From assembly GCA_964403075.1 (NCBI GenBank), contig CAYOEV010000001.1:62001-126000 (forward strand): a DNA stretch of 64,000 nt, in the 5' to 3' direction. The notes beneath the pieces are model-generated. The model did no database searches. It was not told where the DNA came from and saw only the letters and a program-made list of their open reading frames with translations. Both the position numbers and the translations under genes were made by a program. The stretch comes from CAYOEV01 sp964403075. GTDB lineage: Bacteria; Bacteroidota; Bacteroidia; Cytophagales; Cyclobacteriaceae. Below are positions 34,572 through 42,407 of this stretch, piece after piece (position 1 is the first letter of the stretch; each line of letters opens with the position of its first letter).

Positions 34572-35881
34572 GACTTTCCATTCTCATTTTTCATTTCCGC
34601 TGCCCAATTGAATCGATCAGTAGGGGCAAATTTCCAGGGTGCGAAATTGGTTTCGATGTTTTGAAACATGGCATTCCACGAAGCAGGAGATCCAGATTCC
34701 TCCATGGCTACATACCTTCGCATTTGCTGAATGATGTCTAACGGATTGATCAATACCGGACAAGCCTCTACACATGCATTGCAGTTGGTACAGGCATTTA
34801 TTTCCTCTTTTGTGATGTAATCACCCAAGAGTTTTTTATCGTCTTCCCCGTGACGGGTAATGTTCTCCATCCGGTCTCTGGTATCCATCATGATCTTTCG
34901 AGGCGATAATTTTTTGCCGGTTTGGTTGGCCGGACACTCAGCGGTACATCTGCCACATTCTGTGCAGGCATAAGCACCAATTAAATTAACCCTAGACAGG
35001 TCTGTGACATCCTGTGCCCCAAATTTCATTCCTTCAGGTGGTGGCGCCACATCATCTGCCGGCATGCCCAGCATTAGCTTCACTTCATTGGTGATTTCCG
35101 ACATGTTGTTCATTTGACCTTTCGGCGTTAGTCTGGCGCGGTAGGTATTGATGAATGCAACTACAATGTGGAGATGCTTTGAGTAGGTAACATAGAGGGC
35201 AAAAGCAAAAATCCCCACAATGTGAAACCACCACGCTGCACGTTCAACCAAAACCAATGTGCTGGTTTGCATTCCGGCAAACAAAGGTTTCAGGGTACCG
35301 CTCACCAGAAAATCACCGGTACTCGTGTAATGTGCAGCTTGACGGTCCTGTAAAACCAGATCCGCAGCATTCATCGACAAAATCGCCACCATGAGCAAAA
35401 TTTCAATGACCAGAATAAGGTTAGCGTCCAAAAAAGGCCATCCTTTCATCTCAGGTTTCACAAAACGAGGGATACGGGCCAAGTTTCGTCTCGTCAAAAA
35501 CACTACGCAAGCCAGCAGAACACCCAGCGCCAATATTTCAAAAAATGAAATCAAGCCGGTATAAAAACTTCCAAGAATAGGGGCAAAAAGTCTGTGCGCC
35601 CCGATCAATCCATCCAGAATGATTTCGAGAACCTCAATATTAATGAGTATAAAACCGATGTAAATGAGAAAGTGCATGATGGCGGGTATCCAATTTTTGA
35701 ACATTTTTTGTTGCCCTAAAGCCACCAGCAAAACATTGCGCAATCGTTGCTGCTTATCGCCGGTCACTGGCTCTTTTCGACCTAATTCGATGCCTTTTCG
35801 AATCATGCCCACCCGTCGCCCTGTCAATAATACAAAGAAAGCGAGCACTAAAATGAATGCAATTTGAGGAATGTAATTCAT
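34568..35881 (-). CDS. Membrane-anchored 2x[4Fe-4S] protein (HdrC/E-like)
   Basis: 437 residues. The first about 245 form five to six transmembrane helices with membrane His residues (His70, His97, His220, His236/238) that could ligate heme b, like NarI/HdrE. The C-terminal domain has two ferredoxin motifs, CTECGRCTAECP (Cys306-316) and CTNCNACVEACP (Cys364-374). It would pass electrons between the quinone pool and the HdrB-like partner encoded immediately downstream with a four-base overlap. This arrangement is conserved in aerobic Bacteroidota in my recollection; the physiological reaction is not known to me. Confidence 0.85.
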   Translation of the reverse strand: MNYIPQIAFILVLAFFVLLTGRRVGMIRKGIELGRKEPVTGDKQQRLRNVLLVALGQQKMFKNWIPAIMHFLIYIGFILINIEVLEIILDGLIGAHRLFAPILGSFYTGLISFFEILALGVLLACVVFLTRRNLARIPRFVKPEMKGWPFLDANLILVIEILLMVAILSMNAADLVLQDRQAAHYTSTGDFLVSGTLKPLFAGMQTSTLVLVERAAWWFHIVGIFAFALYVTYSKHLHIVVAFINTYRARLTPKGQMNNMSEITNEVKLMLGMPADDVAPPPEGMKFGAQDVTDLSRVNLIGAYACTECGRCTAECPANQTGKKLSPRKIMMDTRDRMENITRHGEDDKKLLGDYITKEEINACTNCNACVEACPVLINPLDIIQQMRRYVAMEESGSPASWNAMFQNIETNFAPWKFAPTDRFNWAAEMKNENGKS

Positions 35882-35920
35882 GCCTTACCTCTATTTATGA
35901 TGCTTAAATTAGCAATATAT

Positions 35921-35952
35921 TTTGACACAGTTTGAAGTTTTACCTAGCTTTG
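35921..35952 (+). promoter_or_regulatory. Consensus Bacteroidota promoter of tRNA-Phe
   Basis: TTTG (35921-35924), exactly 20 bases, TAGCTTTG (35945-35952); both match the consensus TTTG-N19-21-TAnnTTTG. The box ends 13 bases before the tRNA's first base. The clearest promoter in the window. Confidence 0.8.
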
Positions 35953-35965
35953 CCGCTCACTTTTT

Positions 35966-36041
35966 GGTGCTGTAGCTCAGTTGGTAGAGCATCGGACTGA
36001 AAATCCGTGAGTCGGTGGTTCGAATCCACTCAGCACCACCA
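35966..36041 (+). tRNA. tRNA-Phe (GAA), with encoded CCA
   Basis: Acceptor stem GGTGCTG pairs with CAGCACC, discriminator A, then CCA is encoded. D arm GCTC...GAGC, anticodon loop CTGAAAA with GAA at 35999-36001, and T arm GGTGG-TTCGAAT-CCACT. The outermost anticodon-stem pair (27-43) is T-T, the other four pairs are normal. 76 bases with CCA. Confidence 0.97.
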
Positions 36042-36042
36042 T

Positions 36043-36065
36043 CCCGCTTCGGCGGGTTTTTTTTT
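36043..36065 (+). terminator. Intrinsic terminator after tRNA-Phe
   Basis: CCCGC-TTCG-GCGGG stem with a stable UUCG loop, followed by nine Ts; starts two bases after the tRNA CCA. Confidence 0.92.
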
Positions 36066-36091
36066 CGAAGATATTAATCAATCGAGAAAAA

Positions 36092-36107
36092 AGTATGCAT
36101 GCATACT
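36092..36107. promoter_or_regulatory. Perfect 16-base palindrome, possible operator
   Basis: AGTATGCATGCATACT is its own reverse complement, lying between the tRNA terminator and the hydrolase start (46 bases upstream of its ATG). Suitable as a dimeric regulator site; no regulator identified. Confidence 0.4.
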
Positions 36108-36153
36108 AAATTTTTGAATCCGTAGCCGTAATTTCAGTGCACACACTACAGCC

Positions 36154-37086
36154 ATGCCCACTGATATACATCGAATTGTTGCCCATTTAGATGACATCGG
36201 ACGTCCAGCCGACCGGCCACCCAAGTCGAACTGGAAAATCAGGATGATCAAAAGGGCTTTAAAAACCTTACAGCATGCTTCGCCCAATAAGACGGCGGAA
36301 ATCATCTGGTATTATTTCACTACACCGGGCAAAGCCATATTCTATGATCACCAGCAGGAATTACTGGGCCAGGCGGAGATGGGCTCATTCAACTACCATG
36401 GCGATCGAATTGTTACCTATCGATGGGGCAATGTCAAGCAGCCCAAAATACTATTTTGTCATGGTTGGCGCTCCAAAACCATTGACTTTCGTCGCGCAAT
36501 CACAAGGTTCCTGGACGCCGGCTATTGTGTGGAGGGATTGGACCTTAGGGCTCATGGTAAATCGGAGGGTAAACAGTCATCCTTGCCTGAATATTGCGAA
36601 ATATTAAAGACCTATTTTGTAAAACATGCACCTTACGAGGCAGTGATCAGCTATTCGTTTGGTGGCCTGGCCAGTGGGATAGCTTTAAGCGAAATAACGC
36701 CTGCCCTTCATCCGAAACAGCTTTTCTGGATTGCCACTCCCCCATACATTGAGTATTTCTTCGAAGACCTCATCAATGAACTGGGCTACTCACGCCAGGT
36801 TTTCCAATCCACGTTGGATTTGGTGGCCAAACATTATTACGAGCCGGCAAAATATTTCGATCTCAGAGACAAAACCGAAGCTTTGGCCCAGATAGACACA
36901 CATGTCATACATTGTGAGGACGATGTCGTGGTGCCCTTTCATCGTGGCAAAGAGCTACTGGATGCCTACGTCGATGCACACTTTGTCCACACCAAAGGAC
37001 TTGGTCATTATAAAATACTCATGTACGATGAGGTAATAGACTACCTCTTTGCGCACGTTCATCAAAAAAGTGCATCTTTATTGTAA
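36154..37086 (+). CDS. Alpha/beta hydrolase
   Basis: 310 residues. After an N-terminal region of about 90 residues of unclear structure come the oxyanion strand ILFCHGWRSKT (109-119), the nucleophile elbow SYSFGG (a variant of GxSxG with Ser in the first Gly position), the acid in HCEDDVVVP and the His in GLGHYKIL. A complete catalytic triad is therefore present. Substrate unknown; likely a cytoplasmic esterase or lipase-like enzyme. DinB-like gene follows after 10 bases. Confidence 0.85.
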   Translation: MPTDIHRIVAHLDDIGRPADRPPKSNWKIRMIKRALKTLQHASPNKTAEIIWYYFTTPGKAIFYDHQQELLGQAEMGSFNYHGDRIVTYRWGNVKQPKILFCHGWRSKTIDFRRAITRFLDAGYCVEGLDLRAHGKSEGKQSSLPEYCEILKTYFVKHAPYEAVISYSFGGLASGIALSEITPALHPKQLFWIATPPYIEYFFEDLINELGYSRQVFQSTLDLVAKHYYEPAKYFDLRDKTEALAQIDTHVIHCEDDVVVPFHRGKELLDAYVDAHFVHTKGLGHYKILMYDEVIDYLFAHVHQKSASLL

Positions 37087-37096
37087 ATGAGACTAA

Positions 37097-37540
37097 ATGT
37101 TGGTGGCGCTGACTCAATTGTTCGTACGTGACCTCGCCAGAGTGAAAGAGGAGTTGCTTGCTTATGAAGACCAGGCAGACCTGTGGAGGGTGCCTGAAGG
37201 TATCAACAATTCTGCAGGCAACCTCGCACTTCATCTGGCAGGGAATCTGCGGCATTTCGTGGGTCACATACTCGGAGGAAAAGATTTTCAGCGCGATCGA
37301 GAAGCAGAATTTGGAAGCCGCGACGTACCTCTGGGTACACTCATTAAGCAATTGGATACTGCATCGTCCACCGTACAAGATGTATTGCCTTTGCTTACAG
37401 AAGAGAGGTTGAATCAGGACTTCCCCCACAAATTGGGTCCGGAGCAATCGACTTACCCAACGCGCAATTTTCTGCTCCATTTGTACGGTCATTTGACCTA
37501 TCATTTGGGTCAAATCAACTACCACCGCCGGCTCAGTTGA
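37097..37540 (+). CDS. DinB-like four-helix protein (DUF1572-type)
   Basis: 147 residues, predicted four-helix bundle. His residues typical of the DinB/YfiT metal site are seen in NLALHLAGNLRHFVGHIL and HLYGHLTYHLGQINYHRR. Family members include thiol-dependent transferases and damage-inducible proteins, but specific function is unknown. Starts ten bases after the hydrolase stop, so probably one transcript. Confidence 0.85.
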   Translation: MLVALTQLFVRDLARVKEELLAYEDQADLWRVPEGINNSAGNLALHLAGNLRHFVGHILGGKDFQRDREAEFGSRDVPLGTLIKQLDTASSTVQDVLPLLTEERLNQDFPHKLGPEQSTYPTRNFLLHLYGHLTYHLGQINYHRRLS

Positions 37541-37611
37541 ATTGTTAAAATAACGACAAAAATATATGATTAAATAGACGCCACTGACCGAAATGCGTTA
37601 GCATCTATTGT

Positions 37612-38313
37612 ATGAAAACATTAATTCACACCGTCGTTATATCCTTCACGATTCAATGCGCACAAGCCCAGGTTCATCCTGATTTCTGGCAAAATCTAGA
37701 TGATTTTGCCAAGCAGCACGTGCAGCATGGCACGGTAGATTATGGTCAGCTCAAAACGAATCCTACGAAAATCAATCAACTGGTCAAACAAATCGAAACG
37801 GCAAGGTCCTTTGGGCAGTCTGCCGAAGAACGAAAAGCTTTCCTTATCAATGCATACAATGTCTTGGTCATCAAACAGGTAGTAGACAATTACCCAATAT
37901 CTTCCGCGCTTAAAGTTGACGGTTTTTTTGATAACCAAAAATTTACAGTTGCCGGACGCTCACTCACGCTTGATGAAATCGAAAAGAAAGAATTGGCAGC
38001 CTTCAAAGACCCGCGCATTCACTTTGCATTGGTTTGCGCTGCACAAAGTTGCCCTGAACTAGCGAGGTTCGCCTTTCGACCAGCCACTGTAGACCGCCAG
38101 TTGACAGAACGTACTTTTAATGCATTGATGGATGCCAAGTGGTTAATAATTAAGCCGGATGAGCAAAAAGTAGAATTATCCAAAATTTTTAATTGGTACA
38201 TTGAAGACTTCAACGATCCTATCTCATTCATCAATGCGTACCGAACCAATGATATTCCCTCAACTTATCAAGTATCGTTTTACACTTTCAATTGGCAGTT
38301 AAACGATCGCTAA
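37612..38313 (+). CDS. Exported DUF547 protein
   Basis: 233 residues with a signal peptide (TVVISFTIQCAQAQ) and a DUF547 core: ERKAFLINAYNVLVIKQVVDNYP, then RIHFALVCAAQSCPELARFAF, then KIFNWYIEDF. The conserved Asn, His and Cys in these motifs suggest a papain-like or transglutaminase-like fold, but enzymatic activity is unproven. Periplasmic. The TAA stop shares CTAA with the convergent rluB-like gene. Confidence 0.85.
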   Translation: MKTLIHTVVISFTIQCAQAQVHPDFWQNLDDFAKQHVQHGTVDYGQLKTNPTKINQLVKQIETARSFGQSAEERKAFLINAYNVLVIKQVVDNYPISSALKVDGFFDNQKFTVAGRSLTLDEIEKKELAAFKDPRIHFALVCAAQSCPELARFAFRPATVDRQLTERTFNALMDAKWLIIKPDEQKVELSKIFNWYIEDFNDPISFINAYRTNDIPSTYQVSFYTFNWQLNDR

Positions 38314-39077
38314 TCCCTATGTGATTTTCTAGTTTTTGGTTTTAACTGGCTCACTTCTCTGGGTGCCAGATGTCGCCATTTGCCACGGCCTAAATTCTTC
38401 TTGGTAAGCGGGCCAAACATCACGCGATCTAATTTTTCAACCCCATAGCCAAAATGTTCAAAAATGCGTCGAATGATTCGATTTCGTCCACTATGAATCT
38501 CAATCCCTAAGTCACGCGGATCTTCCCCTACTATGGCCAATTCATCTACTACCGCGAGCCCATCCTCCAAGGTTATCCCCGCCACGATGGCTTCAAAATG
38601 CGGCTGGGTAATGGGGCGATCCAGTCGCACCTGGTAAATCTTTTTGACCTGATAGGAAGGATGCGTCAGTGTCTTGGCCAGCTCCCCGTCATTGGTAAAC
38701 AAAAGAAGCCCCGTTGTTTGACGATCAAGTCGGCCAACGGGATAGATCCGTTCTGTGCACGCCTTCTCCACCAGTTTCATGACTGTGTCTCTGTCGCGTT
38801 CGTCTGACATGGTGGTAATGAATCCCTTGGGCTTGTTGAGCAAGACATACTGTAATTGCTCTGTACTCAACTTGCGGCCTTTATAAGTGACCTGATCCCT
38901 GACGTGAACTTTAGATCCCAATTCGGTTACCACCTTTCCATTCACCTTAATTTCACCGGAAGCAATCAGGTCATCAGCCTCACGGCGGGAACATATCCCC
39001 GATTGGGCAATGTAACGATTCAACCGAATGGGTTCTTCCTTGTCGTACTCTTTTTTACGGGAAGGGCGTTTACTCAT
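38310..39077 (-). CDS. 23S rRNA pseudouridine synthase, RluB-like
   Basis: 255 residues: a basic N-terminus, an S4 RNA-binding domain (IRLNRYIAQSGICSRREADDLIASG at about 17-41, split by motif) and the RsuA-type catalytic domain with VGRLDRQTTGLLLFTNDG (Asp is the nucleophile) and GRNRIIRRIFEHFGY. It modifies a uridine near the peptidyl transferase centre if RluB, or a similar site; RluE/F cannot be excluded. It overlaps scpB upstream by eight bases, a common pairing. Confidence 0.88.
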   Translation of the reverse strand: MSKRPSRKKEYDKEEPIRLNRYIAQSGICSRREADDLIASGEIKVNGKVVTELGSKVHVRDQVTYKGRKLSTEQLQYVLLNKPKGFITTMSDERDRDTVMKLVEKACTERIYPVGRLDRQTTGLLLFTNDGELAKTLTHPSYQVKKIYQVRLDRPITQPHFEAIVAGITLEDGLAVVDELAIVGEDPRDLGIEIHSGRNRIIRRIFEHFGYGVEKLDRVMFGPLTKKNLGRGKWRHLAPREVSQLKPKTRKSHRD

Positions 39078-39630
39078 TTTCCTTGCCTACGATGTTCTCC
39101 TCCTTCACAAAATCTTTTGGGGTAGGCAGGTCTTTTATGTCATTAATACCGAAGTAATCCATGAATCGCTGACTGGTTCCATAAAGCAGCGGCCGACCAA
39201 TTTGATCCGATTTACCCTTAATTTCAACCAACTCCTTTTCAAGTAATTTTTGCACCGTATAATCGCAATTCACACCTCTTATCTGCTCTATTTCTCCCTT
39301 CGTAACAGGTTGTTTGTAGGCAACAATTGAAAGGGTTTCTAACGCCGAATTTGATAACCGCCGCTTAGATTGCTGTTTCAGCAAAATTCCAATACTCGCC
39401 TGATAGGCAGGCTTCGTCAAAAACTGGTAACCGCCTCCACTTTTTACCACAGAAAAGGAATACCGCTCCTCATCATATTTTTTGCCAAGCACCTCCAAAC
39501 CTGAGACAATGTCCATAATGGGTACTTCGGCATCAAACATTTCTCTGAGGGTTTCCTGGATCTCTTTTTCTTTTATGGGCTTTGGTGAGCAGAAAACCAA
39601 GGCTTCAATGTGATTGACCAGATAATCCAT
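39070..39630 (-). CDS. scpB: Segregation and condensation protein B
   Basis: 186 residues, two winged-helix domains that bind ScpA and SMC for chromosome compaction. Features: HIEALVFCSPKPI near the N-terminus, FLTKPAYQASIGILL, SNSALETLSIVAYKQPVTKGEIEQIRG and IGRPLLYGTSQRFMDYFG. It starts directly next to the dksA-like stop with no gap and overlaps the rluB-like gene by eight bases. Confidence 0.93.
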   Translation of the reverse strand: MDYLVNHIEALVFCSPKPIKEKEIQETLREMFDAEVPIMDIVSGLEVLGKKYDEERYSFSVVKSGGGYQFLTKPAYQASIGILLKQQSKRRLSNSALETLSIVAYKQPVTKGEIEQIRGVNCDYTVQKLLEKELVEIKGKSDQIGRPLLYGTSQRFMDYFGINDIKDLPTPKDFVKEENIVGKENE

Positions 39631-40008
39631 CTAGCGATGTTTTAACTTGGCTTCAATGGAATGCATGGTGTGCGGCACAGCACGGAGTCTTTCTTTAGAG
39701 ATCAATTTTCCCGTGTCCACGCAAATACCGTAAGTACCATTCTTGATGCGTATCATAGCTTTCTCCAGATTGCCTATAAATTTTTGCTGACGAGCAGCCA
39801 GCTGATTCAACTGCTCCTTTTCGGCGGTATCTGCACCGTCTTCAAGAGTTTTCACATTGCTGTAAGTAGAGTCAGTGCTCTCATCATTTCTATGGGTCAG
39901 AGATTCTTTTAAGATACGCAACTCTTCTTTGGCTTTTGTCATTTTTTCTAAAATTAAAGACTCGAATTCCTTTAACTCCTCATCCGTATACCTAGTTTTA
40001 TCAGCCAT
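39631..40008 (-). CDS. DksA/TraR-family protein with degenerate zinc finger
   Basis: 125 residues: an N-terminal coiled coil (about 1-85), which in DksA enters the RNA polymerase secondary channel, followed by the C-terminal finger region YGICVDTGKLISKERLRAVP. Only one of the four zinc Cys remains (Cys96); the second position is Thr99 and the final pair is missing, so it should not bind zinc normally. It lies immediately upstream of scpB. Transcription regulation is likely but unproven. Confidence 0.85.
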   Translation of the reverse strand: MADKTRYTDEELKEFESLILEKMTKAKEELRILKESLTHRNDESTDSTYSNVKTLEDGADTAEKEQLNQLAARQQKFIGNLEKAMIRIKNGTYGICVDTGKLISKERLRAVPHTMHSIEAKLKHR

Positions 40009-40029
40009 GGTTAGAAGATTTTACTTAGC

Positions 40030-40062
40030 TTGTAAAAACGTTCGCTAAACTACTTATTTTCG
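40030..40062 (+). promoter_or_regulatory. Probable promoter of the asparaginase-like gene
   Basis: TTG at 40030-40032, 22 bases, TATTTTCG at 40055-40062 (one mismatch from TAnnTTTG), 12 bases before the ATG. Confidence 0.4.
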
Positions 40063-40074
40063 TCTGCATTTACG

Positions 40075-41073
40075 ATGAAAAAATTAAAAGCCTTCTTACT
40101 GGCAATAGGGCCAAGCTTTATGCTGGTGGCATGCCAAGATACGAATCCCTATAATTCGAACGGTCAGTATAACGACGAATTACCGGGTCCGATTACCATT
40201 GTTATACATGGAGGCGCAGGGTCAATGTCTGCAGAAAACATGGACGCCGCCAAGCAAAAGATGTTCAAAGATGCCCTGAACACGGCATTATCCAAAGGCT
40301 ATCAGATTCTTGAGAAAGGCGGATCCAGTTGTGATGCCGTGATGGAAGCCATCACCGAAATGGAAGACAGCCCGTTATTTAACGCCGGCCGGGGGGCAGT
40401 ACTCACAGCCCAGGGATACACAGAACTAGATGCTTCGATTATGGATGGATCCACGGGCAATGCAGGTGCCATTGCTGGAGCAAGCCACATCAAAAATCCC
40501 GTTGTGGCTGCTTACCGGGTAATGACTCATTCACCCCATGTGATGGTGAGTGGTGATGGTGCGGAAGCATTTGCTGAAAGTCAGGATATTGAAATGGCAG
40601 ACTCCGCTTACTTCTTGACGCCGCGAAGAAAAGAACAATTGAAGGAAGTATTGAAGGACAAAAAATTTGGCACTGTTGGAGCTGTTGCTTTAGATGCCAA
40701 TGGTAACATTTGTGCGGCCACCTCTACCGGGGGAATGAGTGGAAAACGATGGGGCAGAATCGGCGATGCACCGGTCATCGGTGCAGGCACCTACGCCAAT
40801 AATAAAACCTGCGGTGTTTCTGCCACCGGTTGGGGGGAATACTTCATCAGAAATGTTGCCGCCTATGACGTTTCTGCTCAAATCGAATATCTCGGCAAAT
40901 ATCCGGTGCAGGCCGGTCAGTCAACCATAGATAAAATCGAAGCGATGGGAGGGGAAGGGGGTATGATTATATTGGACAAATACGGAAACATTGCCATGCC
41001 TTTCAATTCGTCAGGCATGTTCCGCGGCTACATGGCCAAAGGGGTGGCCGAAGTTAAAATATTCAGAGACTAA
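40075..41073 (+). CDS. Lipoprotein isoaspartyl peptidase / type III L-asparaginase
   Basis: 332 residues, Ntn hydrolase that is self-cleaved to expose the catalytic Thr. The lipobox FMLVAC has Cys20; VIHGGAGSM follows, and KKFGTVGAVALDANGN contains the autocleavage site before Thr200. NAGRGAVLTAQG and GDAPVIGAGTYA are substrate-loop motifs. It would cleave isoaspartyl dipeptides or asparagine in the periplasm. The PLP decarboxylase gene follows after five bases. Confidence 0.92.
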   Translation: MKKLKAFLLAIGPSFMLVACQDTNPYNSNGQYNDELPGPITIVIHGGAGSMSAENMDAAKQKMFKDALNTALSKGYQILEKGGSSCDAVMEAITEMEDSPLFNAGRGAVLTAQGYTELDASIMDGSTGNAGAIAGASHIKNPVVAAYRVMTHSPHVMVSGDGAEAFAESQDIEMADSAYFLTPRRKEQLKEVLKDKKFGTVGAVALDANGNICAATSTGGMSGKRWGRIGDAPVIGAGTYANNKTCGVSATGWGEYFIRNVAAYDVSAQIEYLGKYPVQAGQSTIDKIEAMGGEGGMIILDKYGNIAMPFNSSGMFRGYMAKGVAEVKIFRD

Positions 41074-41078
41074 ATTAC

Positions 41079-42407
41079 TTGGAGCATCAATCCATTCGCG
41101 CATTAGAGAAAGGCCTGAAACGGCTCCAGGAATATTTCCCTGATGCGGAGCATTGCTTCAAACACACGCCCCAGAATCAATTGGACGATGTAATACTACA
41201 GGTGGCGGAACGGATGAGAGACAATTACCCGTATCCGCACCCCCTATATGCCGGGCAAATGCTAAAACCTCCCCACCCCGTGGCCAAGGCTGCTTACATG
41301 CTTAGCCTATGGATTAACCCAAACAACCATGCCTTGGATGGGGGAAAGGCCAGCTCGGCAATGGAGAAAGAGGTGGTGTCTGACCTGGCAAAAATGTTTG
41401 GCTGGCCTATTCACCTGGGGCACCTAACCAGCGGAGGTACAATGGCAAATCTGGAGGCGCTTTGGGTGGCTGGAAAACTCCATCCGGACAAAGCAATCCT
41501 TTCGTCCGATCAGAGCCATTACACTCACCAGCGTATCTCGGACGTGCTTCGTCTCAGACACCAGTCTGTTGCAACTGATAATTCCGGTCATATTGACCTA
41601 AATCAATTGGAAAATTTGCTTAAGTCAGGTGATGTAGGCACTGTTGTGGCCACCATGGCTACCACAGGTTCCGGTGCCGTAGATCCTTTGGCTGAACTCC
41701 TGACATTACGCAAAAAGTATCACTTTCGTATCCACGCAGATGCAGCTTATGGTGGTTATTTCCGATTGCTGGACAACCTGAATGCGGTCAATGCGAGTCA
41801 TTTTGATGCCTTGAACCAGGTAGACAGCCTGTCCATTGACCCACACAAGCATGGATTGCAGCCTTACGGCTGTGGGTGCATATTATTTCAAGATCCAAAG
41901 GTGGCGCGCTTCTACCTACATGACTCGCCCTACACTTATTTTACTTCAAATGACCTTCATTTAGGTGAGATTAGTCTGGAATGTAGCCGGGCAGGAGCCA
42001 GTGCGGTAGCATTATGGGCCACTCATCAGCTACTTCCGCCCATTGCTGGAGGAGAGTTTTCGAAAATGCTGCACGCAGGACGCGAAGCTGCGCTCCGGTG
42101 GTATGCGCACGTCGAAAAGCATGCCGCGCACCTCCTCTTAGAGAAGCCGGACACTGACATAGTTGTTTGGTACCTGAAAGCTGACCGAGTGTCTGAGATG
42201 TCCCATAAAGCCAAACAACTATATACCCAATGCGGCAAAGAAGGCCTCTATTTTTCGCTTTTAAAATGGCCGGCAAACAAGTTGACTTTACCGGGAATTG
42301 AGGTGGACGAAGAACATGTCATCGGCCTGCGTGCCTGTTTTATCAAACCAGAACATGACAATTGGATCGATGGAATGTGGACGATCTATAAAAAATTTCT
42401 CAGTTAA
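41079..42407 (+). CDS. PLP-dependent group II amino acid decarboxylase-like enzyme
   Basis: 442 residues, fold-type I PLP enzyme. Typical features: HLTSGGTMANLEAL (116-129), HADAAYGGYF with Asp221 that contacts the pyridine nitrogen, and SIDPHKHG with the PLP Lys257. The pattern resembles L-2,4-diaminobutyrate/glutamate/aromatic decarboxylases, but substrate cannot be assigned. The start is TTG, five bases past the asparaginase stop; the next Met is at residue 46 and would remove conserved sequence. It shares eight bases with the convergent lamin-tail gene. Confidence 0.85.
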   Translation: MEHQSIRALEKGLKRLQEYFPDAEHCFKHTPQNQLDDVILQVAERMRDNYPYPHPLYAGQMLKPPHPVAKAAYMLSLWINPNNHALDGGKASSAMEKEVVSDLAKMFGWPIHLGHLTSGGTMANLEALWVAGKLHPDKAILSSDQSHYTHQRISDVLRLRHQSVATDNSGHIDLNQLENLLKSGDVGTVVATMATTGSGAVDPLAELLTLRKKYHFRIHADAAYGGYFRLLDNLNAVNASHFDALNQVDSLSIDPHKHGLQPYGCGCILFQDPKVARFYLHDSPYTYFTSNDLHLGEISLECSRAGASAVALWATHQLLPPIAGGEFSKMLHAGREAALRWYAHVEKHAAHLLLEKPDTDIVVWYLKADRVSEMSHKAKQLYTQCGKEGLYFSLLKWPANKLTLPGIEVDEEHVIGLRACFIKPEHDNWIDGMWTIYKKFLS

